Shown in pieces: positions 1-7,784 of a DNA stretch of 24,978 nucleotides. The position numbers and the translations under genes were made by a program. The notes beneath the pieces were generated by a model. It saw nothing but the letters and a program-made list of their open reading frames with translations. It made no database searches and had not been told where the DNA came from. Every line of letters starts with the position of its first letter. The first letter of the stretch is position 1. The stretch spans positions 1-24,978 of the forward strand of contig JBKOWZ010000027.1 in the NCBI GenBank assembly GCA_046724665.1. The letters run 5' to 3'. Source of the DNA: Actinocrinis sp046724665. GTDB lineage: Bacteria; Actinomycetota; Actinomycetes; Streptomycetales; Catenulisporaceae.

Positions 1-2379
1 GCCCCGCGCGCCGCGGCCCCGGCCGCCGGATCGGGCTCCGCGGTCACCGTCTCCGGCTCCGGCCGCTTCTCCGCCCTCAAGGTGACGGTCAGCCAGACCA
101 AGAACCTGATCGACCAGGTCATCAACGTCACCTGGACCGGCGGCGCGCCCACCTTCCAGGGCGGCCAGGTCTTCGGCATCAACTACCTGCAAATGATGGA
201 GTGCTGGGGCGACGACCCGGCCGGGCCGGACCGCGGCCAGTGCGAGTTCGGCGCGTTCGCCGGGGACTCGCGCGGCGGCGCGTACGTCTCCTCGCGCCAG
301 GTCACCTACGGCTCGCCGGTGGACCCGCTGGAGCCGATCGTGCTGCCGCCGGGCGCGCAGGGCAGCCTCAACGTGCCGTTCAAGTCCGTGACCGGCGAGA
401 TCTGGAAGGACGGCCCGAACCCGTTCTACGACCAGAGCTCCAGCAACGAGATCCCGTTCGCGCTGACCACCTCGGACGGCACCGGCCAGACCTACTTCGA
501 GACCCCGACCGTCACCCAGGCCCCCGGCCTCGGCTGCGGCGAGGTGGTGAAGGACCCGAAGACCGGCAAGACCGGGCCGCGCCGCTGCTGGCTGGTGATC
601 GTGCCGCGGGACAACCTCGAGGTGGACGGCACCACCCGGCGCGGGGTGACCACCCAGACCGGGCTGCTCTCCTCGCCGCTGAGCATGAGCAACTGGAACA
701 ACCGGATCGTGGTCCCGCTCAGCTACCAGCCGGTCGGCAACGCCTGCGCGATCGGCGCGGCCGAGCGGCCGACCTCCGGCGACGAGCAGATCACCGAGGC
801 GATGGCGCAGTGGCAGCCCGCGCTGTGCCTGAACACCAGTGCGGTGTACGGATACTCGCAGCTCACCGACGATCTCGCCCGCCAGGTGCTGACCGCGCCC
901 GACCCCGGGCTCGTCTTCCTCTCCCGGCCGCTGGCCGCCGGGGCGCTGCCGGCCGCGAAGAAGCCGCTCTACGCCCCGGTCGCCCTGTCCGGACTCGCCA
1001 TCGCCTTCAACATCGAGAGCCAGTCCTCGTTCAGCGCGCCGGCCGCGGTGCGCCAGCGCAACGGCGTGCGGATCAACAACCTCAATCTCAGCCCGCGGCT
1101 GGTGGCCAAGCTGCTGACCCAGTCGTACCGGGACGGCGTGGTGCCCGGCGCGACCGACGTGAACGGCAATCCGGCGGACCTGACCACCGACCCGGACTTC
1201 CTCGCGCTGAACCCCGATTTCAATGTCCTGACCTTCAACTCGGGCATCGCGAGCATGCTGGTGCCGCTCTCCCCGTCGGACGCCACCGACCAGCTGTGGG
1301 CCTGGATCAACGCCGACCCCGGCGCCCGCAGGTTCCTCGACGGCGAGCCAGACCAGTGGGGCATGAAGGTCAACCCCAACTACGCCAAGCTCGAGCTGCC
1401 AAGGCCCGACTTCCCCAAGGACGACCCGGCCTGCCAGCAGTTCCCGGCGCCGCAGACCCCGCTGTGCACGCTGGACTGGTTCCCGTACGCCAGCACCATG
1501 CACGCCGGCGCCCGCGCGGCCGGCCGCGGCGACCTGCTGCTGCGCACCACCTGGAACTTCGGCGGCAACCCGGCCACCTGGGGCCCCACCCCGGCGCAGC
1601 CCGCGGGCCAGCGCGCGGTGCTCGCCCTCGCCGACGTGGCCACCGCCACCCGCGACGGCCTGCCGATGGCGAACCTCTGCGACGACTCCGGCGGCAACTG
1701 CGTCAAGCCCGGTACCGCCAGCATGCTGGCCGGCGCGGCGGCGATGGTGGACAGCGGCGTGAGCGGCGTCGTGGTCCCGGTCCCCGCCGACATGCCCGCC
1801 GGCGCCTACCCGCTGACCACGCTCACCTACGCCGCCACGGTGCCGAGCGCGCTGTCGCCCGGCGAGGCCAAGGACTACGCGGCGCTGCTCAAGTACGCCG
1901 TCGGTCCCGGCCAGGCCACCGGCGACCAGCCCGGCCAGCTCCCGCTCGGCTATGTGCCGCTGCCGCAGGCCATGCAGCAGCAGACCGTCGCGGCGGCGAA
2001 CCTGATGGTCGCCATCGCCAACCACTCGCCCTCGCCGACGCCGAGCCCCGTCGCCAGCAACGGCGAGACCGTCACGGTCACCGTCACCGGTACCGGCGGC
2101 GGCTCCAGCGGCGGCATCGGCCCAGGGAGCGGGCCGGGCTCGGGCGGCACACAGCCGTCGGCTTCCCCCGCGCCCTCCGCGAAGATCCTGACCGCCTCGC
2201 CGCGGCCCACCGCCACCAACGCCGGAAGCAGGGGCCTGACGTCCGCGCGGCCGCTCGGCGCGATCCGCTACATCCTGCTGATCGCGCTGCTGCTCGGCGG
2301 CGTCGCGGCCAGCGCCGGGCCGGGCCTGACCGCGCTCTCCCGCTCGCCCCGGCTCTCCAAACTGCTACTGCGCAGATGA
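1..2379 (+). CDS. Large membrane-anchored surface protein with PstS-like domain (5' end missing)
   Basis: The frame is open from the first base, so the start and probably the signal peptide lie upstream; 792 residues are visible. The first residues are an Ala/Pro/Gly/Ser-rich stretch like a region just after signal cleavage. The middle to C-terminal part (about bases 970-1980) looks like a PstS-type phosphate-binding domain: a YAPVALSGLAIAFN segment, then an LNLSPRLVAKLL segment, and near the end a PAGAYPLTTLTY segment, all typical of that fold. A Ser/Thr/Pro/Gly linker (about 2020-2230) leads to one membrane helix (about 2269-2340) and a short basic tail, so the protein is probably displayed outside and anchored at its C-terminus. 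There is no LPXTG-type motif. The N-terminal half, with cysteines in an MECWGDD/RGQCEFGA region, is not a domain I can name. It precedes another PstS-like gene by 103 bases. The PstS-like assignment is by motif recognition; phosphate as ligand is inference. Confidence 0.82.
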   Translation, partial: APRAAAPAAGSGSAVTVSGSGRFSALKVTVSQTKNLIDQVINVTWTGGAPTFQGGQVFGINYLQMMECWGDDPAGPDRGQCEFGAFAGDSRGGAYVSSRQVTYGSPVDPLEPIVLPPGAQGSLNVPFKSVTGEIWKDGPNPFYDQSSSNEIPFALTTSDGTGQTYFETPTVTQAPGLGCGEVVKDPKTGKTGPRRCWLVIVPRDNLEVDGTTRRGVTTQTGLLSSPLSMSNWNNRIVVPLSYQPVGNACAIGAAERPTSGDEQITEAMAQWQPALCLNTSAVYGYSQLTDDLARQVLTAPDPGLVFLSRPLAAGALPAAKKPLYAPVALSGLAIAFNIESQSSFSAPAAVRQRNGVRINNLNLSPRLVAKLLTQSYRDGVVPGATDVNGNPADLTTDPDFLALNPDFNVLTFNSGIASMLVPLSPSDATDQLWAWINADPGARRFLDGEPDQWGMKVNPNYAKLELPRPDFPKDDPACQQFPAPQTPLCTLDWFPYASTMHAGARAAGRGDLLLRTTWNFGGNPATWGPTPAQPAGQRAVLALADVATATRDGLPMANLCDDSGGNCVKPGTASMLAGAAAMVDSGVSGVVVPVPADMPAGAYPLTTLTYAATVPSALSPGEAKDYAALLKYAVGPGQATGDQPGQLPLGYVPLPQAMQQQTVAAANLMVAIANHSPSPTPSPVASNGETVTVTVTGTGGGSSGGIGPGSGPGSGGTQPSASPAPSAKILTASPRPTATNAGSRGLTSARPLGAIRYILLIALLLGGVAASAGPGLTALSRSPRLSKLLLRR

Positions 2380-2482
2380 TCCGCGCCCGGCCCGCGGCTG
2401 CCCCACGTCCGCGAGCCGCCGCGGTCCCCATGCCCACGCCGGGCGCCCGCCCGGCGTGTAGCCCCGAGGAAGGAACCACACC

Positions 2483-3478
2483 GTGAAGAGTTGGAAGCGG
2501 GCACTCGCCGCGGCGGCGGGCCTCGCGCTCGTCGGCGGCGTGACCGCGGCCGGCCCGGCGCAGGCGGACCCCAGCGGTGCGCCGCAGTTCCGCCAGCTGG
2601 CGGGCGTCGGCTCCGACACAACCCAGGGCGTGATGAACGGTCTGTCGAACGTCATTACCGACGGCACCGGCACGAAGCTGATCGCGTCCTACGACGCGGT
2701 CGGTTCGGCCACCATCGCGACCAAGAACACAACCGCGTGCTCGGCGGTCAACCGGCCCAACGGCTCGGGCGCCGGCCGCACCGCTCTGCTCACCTCGCTC
2801 CAGGCCAACGACGGCTGCCTCCAGTTCTCCCGCTCCTCGAGCCTGAACCTGGCGGCCGCCACTCCCGGCCTGACCTACATCCCGTTCGCCACGGACGCCG
2901 TCTCGTACGCGGTGACCGCGAACAGCAACATCCCCAAGACCCTGGCGCTGTCGGACCTCCAGGCGATCTACCACTGCGACCCGAACTTCGTGGGCACCGC
3001 ACCGAACTTCGCCATCAAGGTCATCCTCCCCCAGTCCGGCTCGGGTACCCGGTCGTTCTGGGAGAGCACGATGAACATCCTCGACGCTGACGTGGTCGCG
3101 GGTCGTTACCCGTGCATCATCGACAAGAAGAACGGCCAGCCCATCGAGGAGCACGACGGCCGGGTCCTGGACGACAACTCACTCGCCCCGTTCTCCATCT
3201 CGCAGTACATCGCGCAGAGCGAGAACACGATCCCCGACCTGCGCGGCAAGTCCGTGCTGGGCGTCATCGACGGCTTCACCCCGTCGGTGATCAACGGCAG
3301 CTTCGAGGTCTCGCGCAGCGTCTACAACGTGGTCCCGACCTCGCAGATCGGCACCGCGCCGTACAGCACGGTGTTCGTCGGCTCGAACTCGGCCGTCTGC
3401 CAGAACACCGCGGTCATCAACCAGTACGGCTTCGCCACCAACCCCAACTGCGGCAGCACGTCGCAGCACACCCCGTAG
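2483..3478 (+). CDS. Secreted PstS-like substrate-binding protein, non-lipidated
   Basis: This 331-residue protein starts at GTG 2483, with GAGGAAGG about nine bases upstream. Residues 1-28 form a classic signal peptide (KR, then an Ala/Leu/Val core, ending AQA before DPS). There is no lipobox cysteine, unlike most Gram-positive PstS proteins. The mature part begins with a GVGSDTTQ segment and contains a GSGTRSFWE segment near residues 186-194; both resemble the phosphate-contacting loops of the PstS family. An internal IPFATDAVSYAV segment is also typical. Several cysteines in the mature protein could form disulfides. It lies between the anchored PstS-like protein and the Ig-repeat protein, 36 bases before the latter, so co-transcription is likely. 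Its role is probably binding phosphate or a related anion at the cell surface. How it is retained without a lipid is open; the neighbouring WxL-type proteins are one possibility. Confidence 0.85.
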   Translation: MKSWKRALAAAAGLALVGGVTAAGPAQADPSGAPQFRQLAGVGSDTTQGVMNGLSNVITDGTGTKLIASYDAVGSATIATKNTTACSAVNRPNGSGAGRTALLTSLQANDGCLQFSRSSSLNLAAATPGLTYIPFATDAVSYAVTANSNIPKTLALSDLQAIYHCDPNFVGTAPNFAIKVILPQSGSGTRSFWESTMNILDADVVAGRYPCIIDKKNGQPIEEHDGRVLDDNSLAPFSISQYIAQSENTIPDLRGKSVLGVIDGFTPSVINGSFEVSRSVYNVVPTSQIGTAPYSTVFVGSNSAVCQNTAVINQYGFATNPNCGSTSQHTP

Positions 3479-3514
3479 CCCGTCCTCGGACACCCCGTTA
3501 AGGAGAGCGTTACT

Positions 3515-5077
3515 GTGTTCCAGCACAGGATCCTGCGCTCGGCCGCGGCCGGACTCGCGACCCTGGTCGCCGCCGCGACAGTGAGCGTCATGTCGGCCGC
3601 CTCGGCCAACGCGGCGGTCGTCGGCAGCCTGAGCACCTCCCTGGCGAGCGGGCAGGACACCACGCCGTTCAGCATCAGCACCTCGGCGGCCTGCCCCGGC
3701 GGCACCAACCTGTCGGTCCTGCTGACCGGCGCCGGGTTCCCGGCCGCCGGCGTCAACGCGGTCGGCAACAGCTCCCAGTCCATCTACCAGACCAACGCCA
3801 GCGGCGGCCTGGTCGTCCCGCTGCCCGAGACCATGCGCCAGTACGCCAGCGACAACGGCGTCACCACGCTCACGGGCCGGTACGACTTCGACCTGATGTG
3901 CCGCAACGCGTTCGGTGCGACCAGCTTCGGCGACTTCACCGGCTCGATCTGGTTCACCGACAACACGCACTGGCAGAACACCGACCCGAACGCCTCGACC
4001 CCGACCTCGGTCTCGGTCTCGGCGAACCCGGTCGGCCCGGTCACCGCCGGCACCTCGGTCACCTTCACCGCGACCGAGACCCCGGCGACCGCCGGCTCCG
4101 TGCAGTTCGCGGACAACGGCGCCAACCTCGGTGCCGCCGTGGCGGTTGACGGCACCGGCAAGGCCACCTTCACCACCAGCACCCTGGCGGCCGGATCGCA
4201 CTCGATCACCGCGGCCTTCACCCCGAGCGGCACCGGTTTCACGGGCTCGACCTCCTCCGCGCTGGCCTACACGGTCAACCCGGCGGCGGCCACCCCGACG
4301 ACCACGGCGCTCGCGGTCAGCCCGGCGAACACCGCGCAGCAGTTCTCCACCGTCACCCTCTCCGCGACGGTCTCGCCGGCCGCGGCCGCGGGCACGGTGC
4401 AGTTCACCGACGGTACGACCAACATCGGCGCGCCGGTGACGGTCTCCGGCGGCGCGGCGACGCTCACCACCAGCACGCTGGCGGTGGGTGCGCACTCGTT
4501 CACCGCCACCTTCACCCCGGCGAACGCGACCGCGTACGTGGGCTCGGCCTCGGCCGCCGTCCCGTACCAGGTCACCGCGTTCACCGGGTCGAGCGCCAGT
4601 GAGACGATCACCACCACGGTGGTGCCCGGCTCCCTGGTGATCAGCGTTCCGGACAGCCAGGTCACGCTGCCCTCGCCGGTCCTCAACAGCGCGGGCGACC
4701 TGTTCACCACCGCCGGGCAGCTCAAGCCGGTGACGGTGACCGACACGCGTGCCGGAAACCCGGGCTGGACGGTCAGCGGCCAGGTCAACGACTTCTCGGA
4801 CGGTCAGGGCCACGCCATCAACGGCGAGAACCTCGGCTGGACCCCGAGCGTCGTGGACAACTCGACCGCGCAGGTCGTCACGCTGGGCGCCTCGGTGCCC
4901 TCGGCCAACGGCGTCGCCCCCGGCGACAACGGGACCGCGGGTCTGAAGCAGTCCCGCACCCTGGCCACGGGCACCGGCCTCGGCACAACGCACCTGTCGG
5001 CCGCCCTGACGCTCAACGTTCCGACCACGACCGTGGCCGGAACCTACACCGCGACACTCACGCTGACGGCCATCTGA
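3515..5077 (+). CDS. Secreted Ig-like repeat protein with WxL-like C-terminal domain
   Basis: This 520-residue protein starts at GTG 3515, preceded by AGGAG with a nine-base gap. A signal peptide covers about residues 1-34 (ending ANA). Residues 35-155 are an unassigned beta-rich domain. Two bacterial Ig-like repeats (Big_3 type) follow at about 164-252 and 260-352; each has the FTATxTP, VQFxDGxxxIG and LxxGxHSxTAxFTP pattern. Residues 360-520 resemble the WxL surface domain of Firmicutes: a PGWTVSGQ segment containing Trp418, a second Trp in an LGWTP segment, and a final GTYTATLTLTAI strand where WxL proteins usually have an LTWxL ending. The second WxL motif is therefore degenerate. No membrane anchor or LPXTG motif is present, so attachment would be non-covalent. 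The DUF916 protein next downstream is the expected partner of a WxL protein, which supports the assignment. A hairpin follows the gene. Confidence 0.83.
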   Translation: MFQHRILRSAAAGLATLVAAATVSVMSAASANAAVVGSLSTSLASGQDTTPFSISTSAACPGGTNLSVLLTGAGFPAAGVNAVGNSSQSIYQTNASGGLVVPLPETMRQYASDNGVTTLTGRYDFDLMCRNAFGATSFGDFTGSIWFTDNTHWQNTDPNASTPTSVSVSANPVGPVTAGTSVTFTATETPATAGSVQFADNGANLGAAVAVDGTGKATFTTSTLAAGSHSITAAFTPSGTGFTGSTSSALAYTVNPAAATPTTTALAVSPANTAQQFSTVTLSATVSPAAAAGTVQFTDGTTNIGAPVTVSGGAATLTTSTLAVGAHSFTATFTPANATAYVGSASAAVPYQVTAFTGSSASETITTTVVPGSLVISVPDSQVTLPSPVLNSAGDLFTTAGQLKPVTVTDTRAGNPGWTVSGQVNDFSDGQGHAINGENLGWTPSVVDNSTAQVVTLGASVPSANGVAPGDNGTAGLKQSRTLATGTGLGTTHLSAALTLNVPTTTVAGTYTATLTLTAI

Positions 5078-5187
5078 TCAGGCGTCACCAGCACCAAACC
5101 AAGGCACCATCGCACGACTGATCAGTAGCCGCACCAACGGCGAGCCGCCGGACCGAGCCTGACGTCTTGACACCGCGCGGATCGCAA

Positions 5188-5224
5188 GGGGGCAGCCGGG
5201 CAGCGCAATTGCCCGGCTACCCCC
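5188..5224 (+). terminator. Strong hairpin after the Ig/WxL-like gene
   Basis: Two 15-base arms (5188-5202 and 5210-5224) pair with one C/A mismatch around a seven-base loop. There is no T-run after the stem, as is common in actinomycete terminators. It lies 110 bases after the Ig/WxL-like stop and 46 before the DUF916 start. It could end the upstream transcript, or only reduce read-through so that secreted proteins are made in excess of membrane partners. Confidence 0.6.
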
Positions 5225-5270
5225 GCCCCCATTGTGACCTAAGCACCATTCCAGGCTCCTGGAGGACGCT

Positions 5271-6488
5271 GTGACATCGATCAAGAACAGGACGACGCAA
5301 CCGCGATCCTCCGGCAGGCTCGCCGTGTCCGCGCGCATCGCCCGACTCGCCAAGGCCATGCTCGCCTTCGTACTCGGCACGGTGCTCGCCGTCTGGGGCG
5401 CCCTACCCGCCGCCGCGCTCGCCGCTGCCTCAGGCCCGAGCGCTCCCGGCACGAGCACCCCCGGCGCCAGCCCCAACACCGCCACCTTCGGCGTCCAGCC
5501 GGCCACCGGAAACAAGCCCGACCGCCGCGCCAAGCTGACCTACTCCGCGACGCCCGGCGCTCAGATCTCCGACCACGTGGCGATCCAGAACTACAGCATC
5601 CAGCCGCTGCAACTGCACGTGTACGCGAACGACGCGTTCAACACGAACGACGGCGGCTTCGACATCCAGCCCGCGGCCGTCTCGCCCAAGGACCTCGGCT
5701 CGTGGGTGCACATGTCCGGCCCCACCTTCATCACCGTGCCAGGCCGTTCCTTCGTGATCGTGCCCATCACGATCAAGATCCCGGTCAACGCGAGTCCGGG
5801 TGACCACGCGGGTGGCTTCGTCGCCGGTCTCAACCGCATCGCCACCGACGCCAAGGGCAACCGCGTCAACGTCGAGGAGCGCGTCGGTACCCGTATCTAC
5901 ATCCGCGTTCCCGGCAAGCTCTCCGCCGCGCTCACGCTGACCAACGTCCGCACGACGTACCACACCTCGTGGAACCCCTTCGGCTCGGGCAGCGCGAGCG
6001 TGAGTTACACCGTGCGCAACACGGGCAACGTGCGGCTGGCCGGCGACCTGAACGTGAAGGTGACCAGCTTCATCGGCGGCTCGAAGCAGGCGGTGAACCT
6101 GCCCGGCAAGGCGGTCAACGTGCCGGACATCAAGGAACTGCTGCCGGGGCAGCAGATCTCCGTCTCCTCGCGGGTCGGCGGGGTGCTCCCGTCGTTCGTC
6201 GCCACCGGCCGGGTGACCGTCGATCCGTCGGCGCTGCCGGGCGACATCGACCCCAAGGCGTCCAGCGTGTCGGCGACGGCTTCCACGGCCGCCGTCCCGT
6301 GGGCGCAGCTGATCCTGCTCGTGCTGCTCATCGGCCTCGCCTTCATGTTCGTGCGCCGACGCCGCATGCCGGCCGCCCCGTCGGGCCCGGGCTTCGGCGC
6401 CGCGCCGAAGGGTGCGACCGCGGGTGCGGCCGCAGCCGCGAAGAAGACCGCTGCCAAGGCCGGCTCGGGCGTCAAGGCAGGAGGCTGA
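5271..6488 (+). CDS. DUF916 / WxL-interacting-like membrane-anchored surface protein
   Basis: This 405-residue protein starts at GTG 5271 with GGAGG five bases upstream. A signal or membrane segment covers about residues 29-54. Residues about 70-200 match the DUF916 (WxL protein peptidoglycan-binding) pattern: ATFGVQPA near the start, an IQNYS segment, SWVHMSGPTFITVPG around 144-158, and PVNASPGDHAGGFVAG at 171-186. Residues about 205-330 resemble the DUF3324-like partner domain, with a VSYTVRNTGNVRLAG segment. A membrane helix (343-361) is followed by RRRR and a tail rich in Ala, Lys and Gly. In Firmicutes such proteins bind WxL proteins and peptidoglycan. Here it follows a WxL-like gene and lies three bases before the sortase-like gene, so those two are almost certainly one operon. 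A membrane-bound organiser of the secreted proteins upstream is the simplest role, by inference. Confidence 0.85.
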   Translation: MTSIKNRTTQPRSSGRLAVSARIARLAKAMLAFVLGTVLAVWGALPAAALAAASGPSAPGTSTPGASPNTATFGVQPATGNKPDRRAKLTYSATPGAQISDHVAIQNYSIQPLQLHVYANDAFNTNDGGFDIQPAAVSPKDLGSWVHMSGPTFITVPGRSFVIVPITIKIPVNASPGDHAGGFVAGLNRIATDAKGNRVNVEERVGTRIYIRVPGKLSAALTLTNVRTTYHTSWNPFGSGSASVSYTVRNTGNVRLAGDLNVKVTSFIGGSKQAVNLPGKAVNVPDIKELLPGQQISVSSRVGGVLPSFVATGRVTVDPSALPGDIDPKASSVSATASTAAVPWAQLILLVLLIGLAFMFVRRRRMPAAPSGPGFGAAPKGATAGAAAAAKKTAAKAGSGVKAGG

Positions 6489-6491
6489 TCC

Positions 6492-7439
6492 GTGTCGCTC
6501 ACCCTGGAGTCCGCCGAGGCCGCCGAGCCGGAGCCGGAACCCGAGCCGTCCGAGTCCGTCGAGCCGGAGGCCGCCGCCGCGCCGGCCGCGCCCGCCGACC
6601 GGGTCGGCATGTGGTTCGTCGGCGTGTCGCTGACCGTGCTCGGCGCGCTGCTGCTCGGCTTCCTCGCGGACGTCTGGGTGATCGGCTCGCTGCGGCACAG
6701 CCGGGACCAGCAGGTGGAGTACGCGGCGCTGCGCTACGCCCTGGCCAACGCCAGCGCGCCGGTCGGCCCGCTGGACGCCGACGGCAAGGTGACGAGGCTC
6801 GGCACCCCGGTCGCGCTGCTGGACATCCCCGAACTGGGGCTGCGTCAGGTGGTCGCGGAAGGCACGTCGTCGTCGGTACTGATGTCCGGCCCCGGCCACC
6901 TGCCCGGCAGCGCGCTGCCCGGCCAGGCCGGAGTCAGCGTCATCATGGCGCGCCGCGTGCTGTACGGCGGTCCGTTCCATTACCTCGACCAGTTGCGCCC
7001 TAAGGACACGTTCACGGTGACCACCGGCCAGGGCGAGAGTACGTACCGCGTCATCGACGTAAGGCGCGCGAACGATCCGCTACCGCCGGACATGCAGCCC
7101 AACCAGGGACGCCTCACCCTGATGACCGCGGACGGCGCCGCGTACATCCCCACGGACGTCCTGCGCGTGGACGCGGAGTTGATCTCGAAGGTCCAGCCGA
7201 CCCCGGCGCAGCTGTTCGACACCAACCCGCCGAACGAGGAGCCGCTCGCCGGCGAACCGTCGGCGTGGATGCAACTGGTGCTCTGGGCACAGGCCCTGGT
7301 ACTCGCCGCGATTGCGCTGACCTGGGCGCGGCTGCGGTGGGGCCCACGACAGGCGTGGCTCGTCGGCGTCCCGACGCTGGGCATGCTCGGCCTCGCCGTC
7401 GCCAACGAGATCGCCCGCCTCCTACCCAACCTCATGTAG
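6492..7439 (+). CDS. Sortase-fold membrane protein lacking catalytic residues (pseudo-sortase)
   Basis: This 315-residue protein starts at GTG 6492, three bases after the DUF916 stop, with GGAGG at 6480-6484. An acidic Glu/Pro/Ala-rich cytosolic segment (residues 1-36) precedes a membrane helix (39-60). The extracytoplasmic domain (about 100-232) reads as a class E-like sortase: a DIPELGL strand, GHLPGSALPGQ at 135-145, then YGGPFHYLDQLRPKD where active sortases have a GHRTTYGAPFHxLDxLRPGD block. The catalytic His is replaced by Arg154 (MARR instead of AGHR). The TLxTC motif reads TLMTA, so Ala213 replaces the nucleophilic Cys. The catalytic Arg position appears to be Val223, though Arg225 is near. 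Two further helices (259-279 and 287-306) follow. The frame is intact, so it is not a decaying gene. It is probably a structural or binding protein of this surface locus rather than a transpeptidase. Confidence 0.82.
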   Translation: MSLTLESAEAAEPEPEPEPSESVEPEAAAAPAAPADRVGMWFVGVSLTVLGALLLGFLADVWVIGSLRHSRDQQVEYAALRYALANASAPVGPLDADGKVTRLGTPVALLDIPELGLRQVVAEGTSSSVLMSGPGHLPGSALPGQAGVSVIMARRVLYGGPFHYLDQLRPKDTFTVTTGQGESTYRVIDVRRANDPLPPDMQPNQGRLTLMTADGAAYIPTDVLRVDAELISKVQPTPAQLFDTNPPNEEPLAGEPSAWMQLVLWAQALVLAAIALTWARLRWGPRQAWLVGVPTLGMLGLAVANEIARLLPNLM

Positions 7440-7784
7440 CCCCCGACGCCCCGCCCGCCACCCGAACACACCCGCTCGACATCCGGCAGACCATTCGCTG
7501 ACCCGCCACTCGATCGAATCACCCGCCTGACCCCGCGATCGACGCACCACTTGACTCACCCACCCGACCCACCCGCTCGACCACTCGACTCATCCACTCG
7601 ATCCACCCCGCCTGACTAACTCACCTGACCCGCCCACTCGACTTACCCACCTTCCCCACCCACTCGCCGATCTTCCCGCTCCAACGCACCACCCGCGCCA
7701 CTCGCACTATTCGCCTCACCCGCCTCACATGACCCACCCTCAGCCCATCCCTAAGTCCGTCCACTCCCGCCCGGAGCCCGCCGC
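7440..7784. repeat. C-rich low-complexity intergenic region with degenerate CACTCGAC/CACCC repeats
   Basis: The 345 bases between the sortase-like gene and pstB contain no convincing gene. The plus strand is very rich in C and poor in G runs, and is built from degenerate copies of CACTCGAC, CACCCGAC and GACTCACC-like words at irregular spacing. Short open frames through it have no ribosome site or recognisable product. It could be the remains of a tandem repeat, or a long C-rich untranslated RNA of the kind used as a Rho loading site in other bacteria. Confidence 0.6.

Noticed and set aside
3179..4993. 604-codon minus-strand open frame opposite the PstS-like and Ig-repeat genes
   Set aside because: The product is an Arg/Gly/Glu/Asp-rich low-complexity sequence, the usual antisense shadow in high-GC DNA; the plus-strand genes have signal peptides and known folds.
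5167..5172. TTGACA as a promoter for the DUF916 gene
   Set aside because: No -10-like hexamer lies 16-18 bases downstream; that position is inside the hairpin stem.
5430..6980. 516-codon minus-strand open frame
   Set aside because: Antisense of the DUF916 and sortase-like genes, with His/Arg/Gly-rich composition and no recognisable domain.
6492..7439. Active sortase with the catalytic residues mis-aligned
   Set aside because: There is no Cys at all in the protein and no His in the GHR position, so no shifted alignment can restore the active site.
7440..7784. Short open frames in the C-rich spacer
   Set aside because: No ribosome site or conserved features; Pro/His/Thr or Arg-rich translation follows from base composition.
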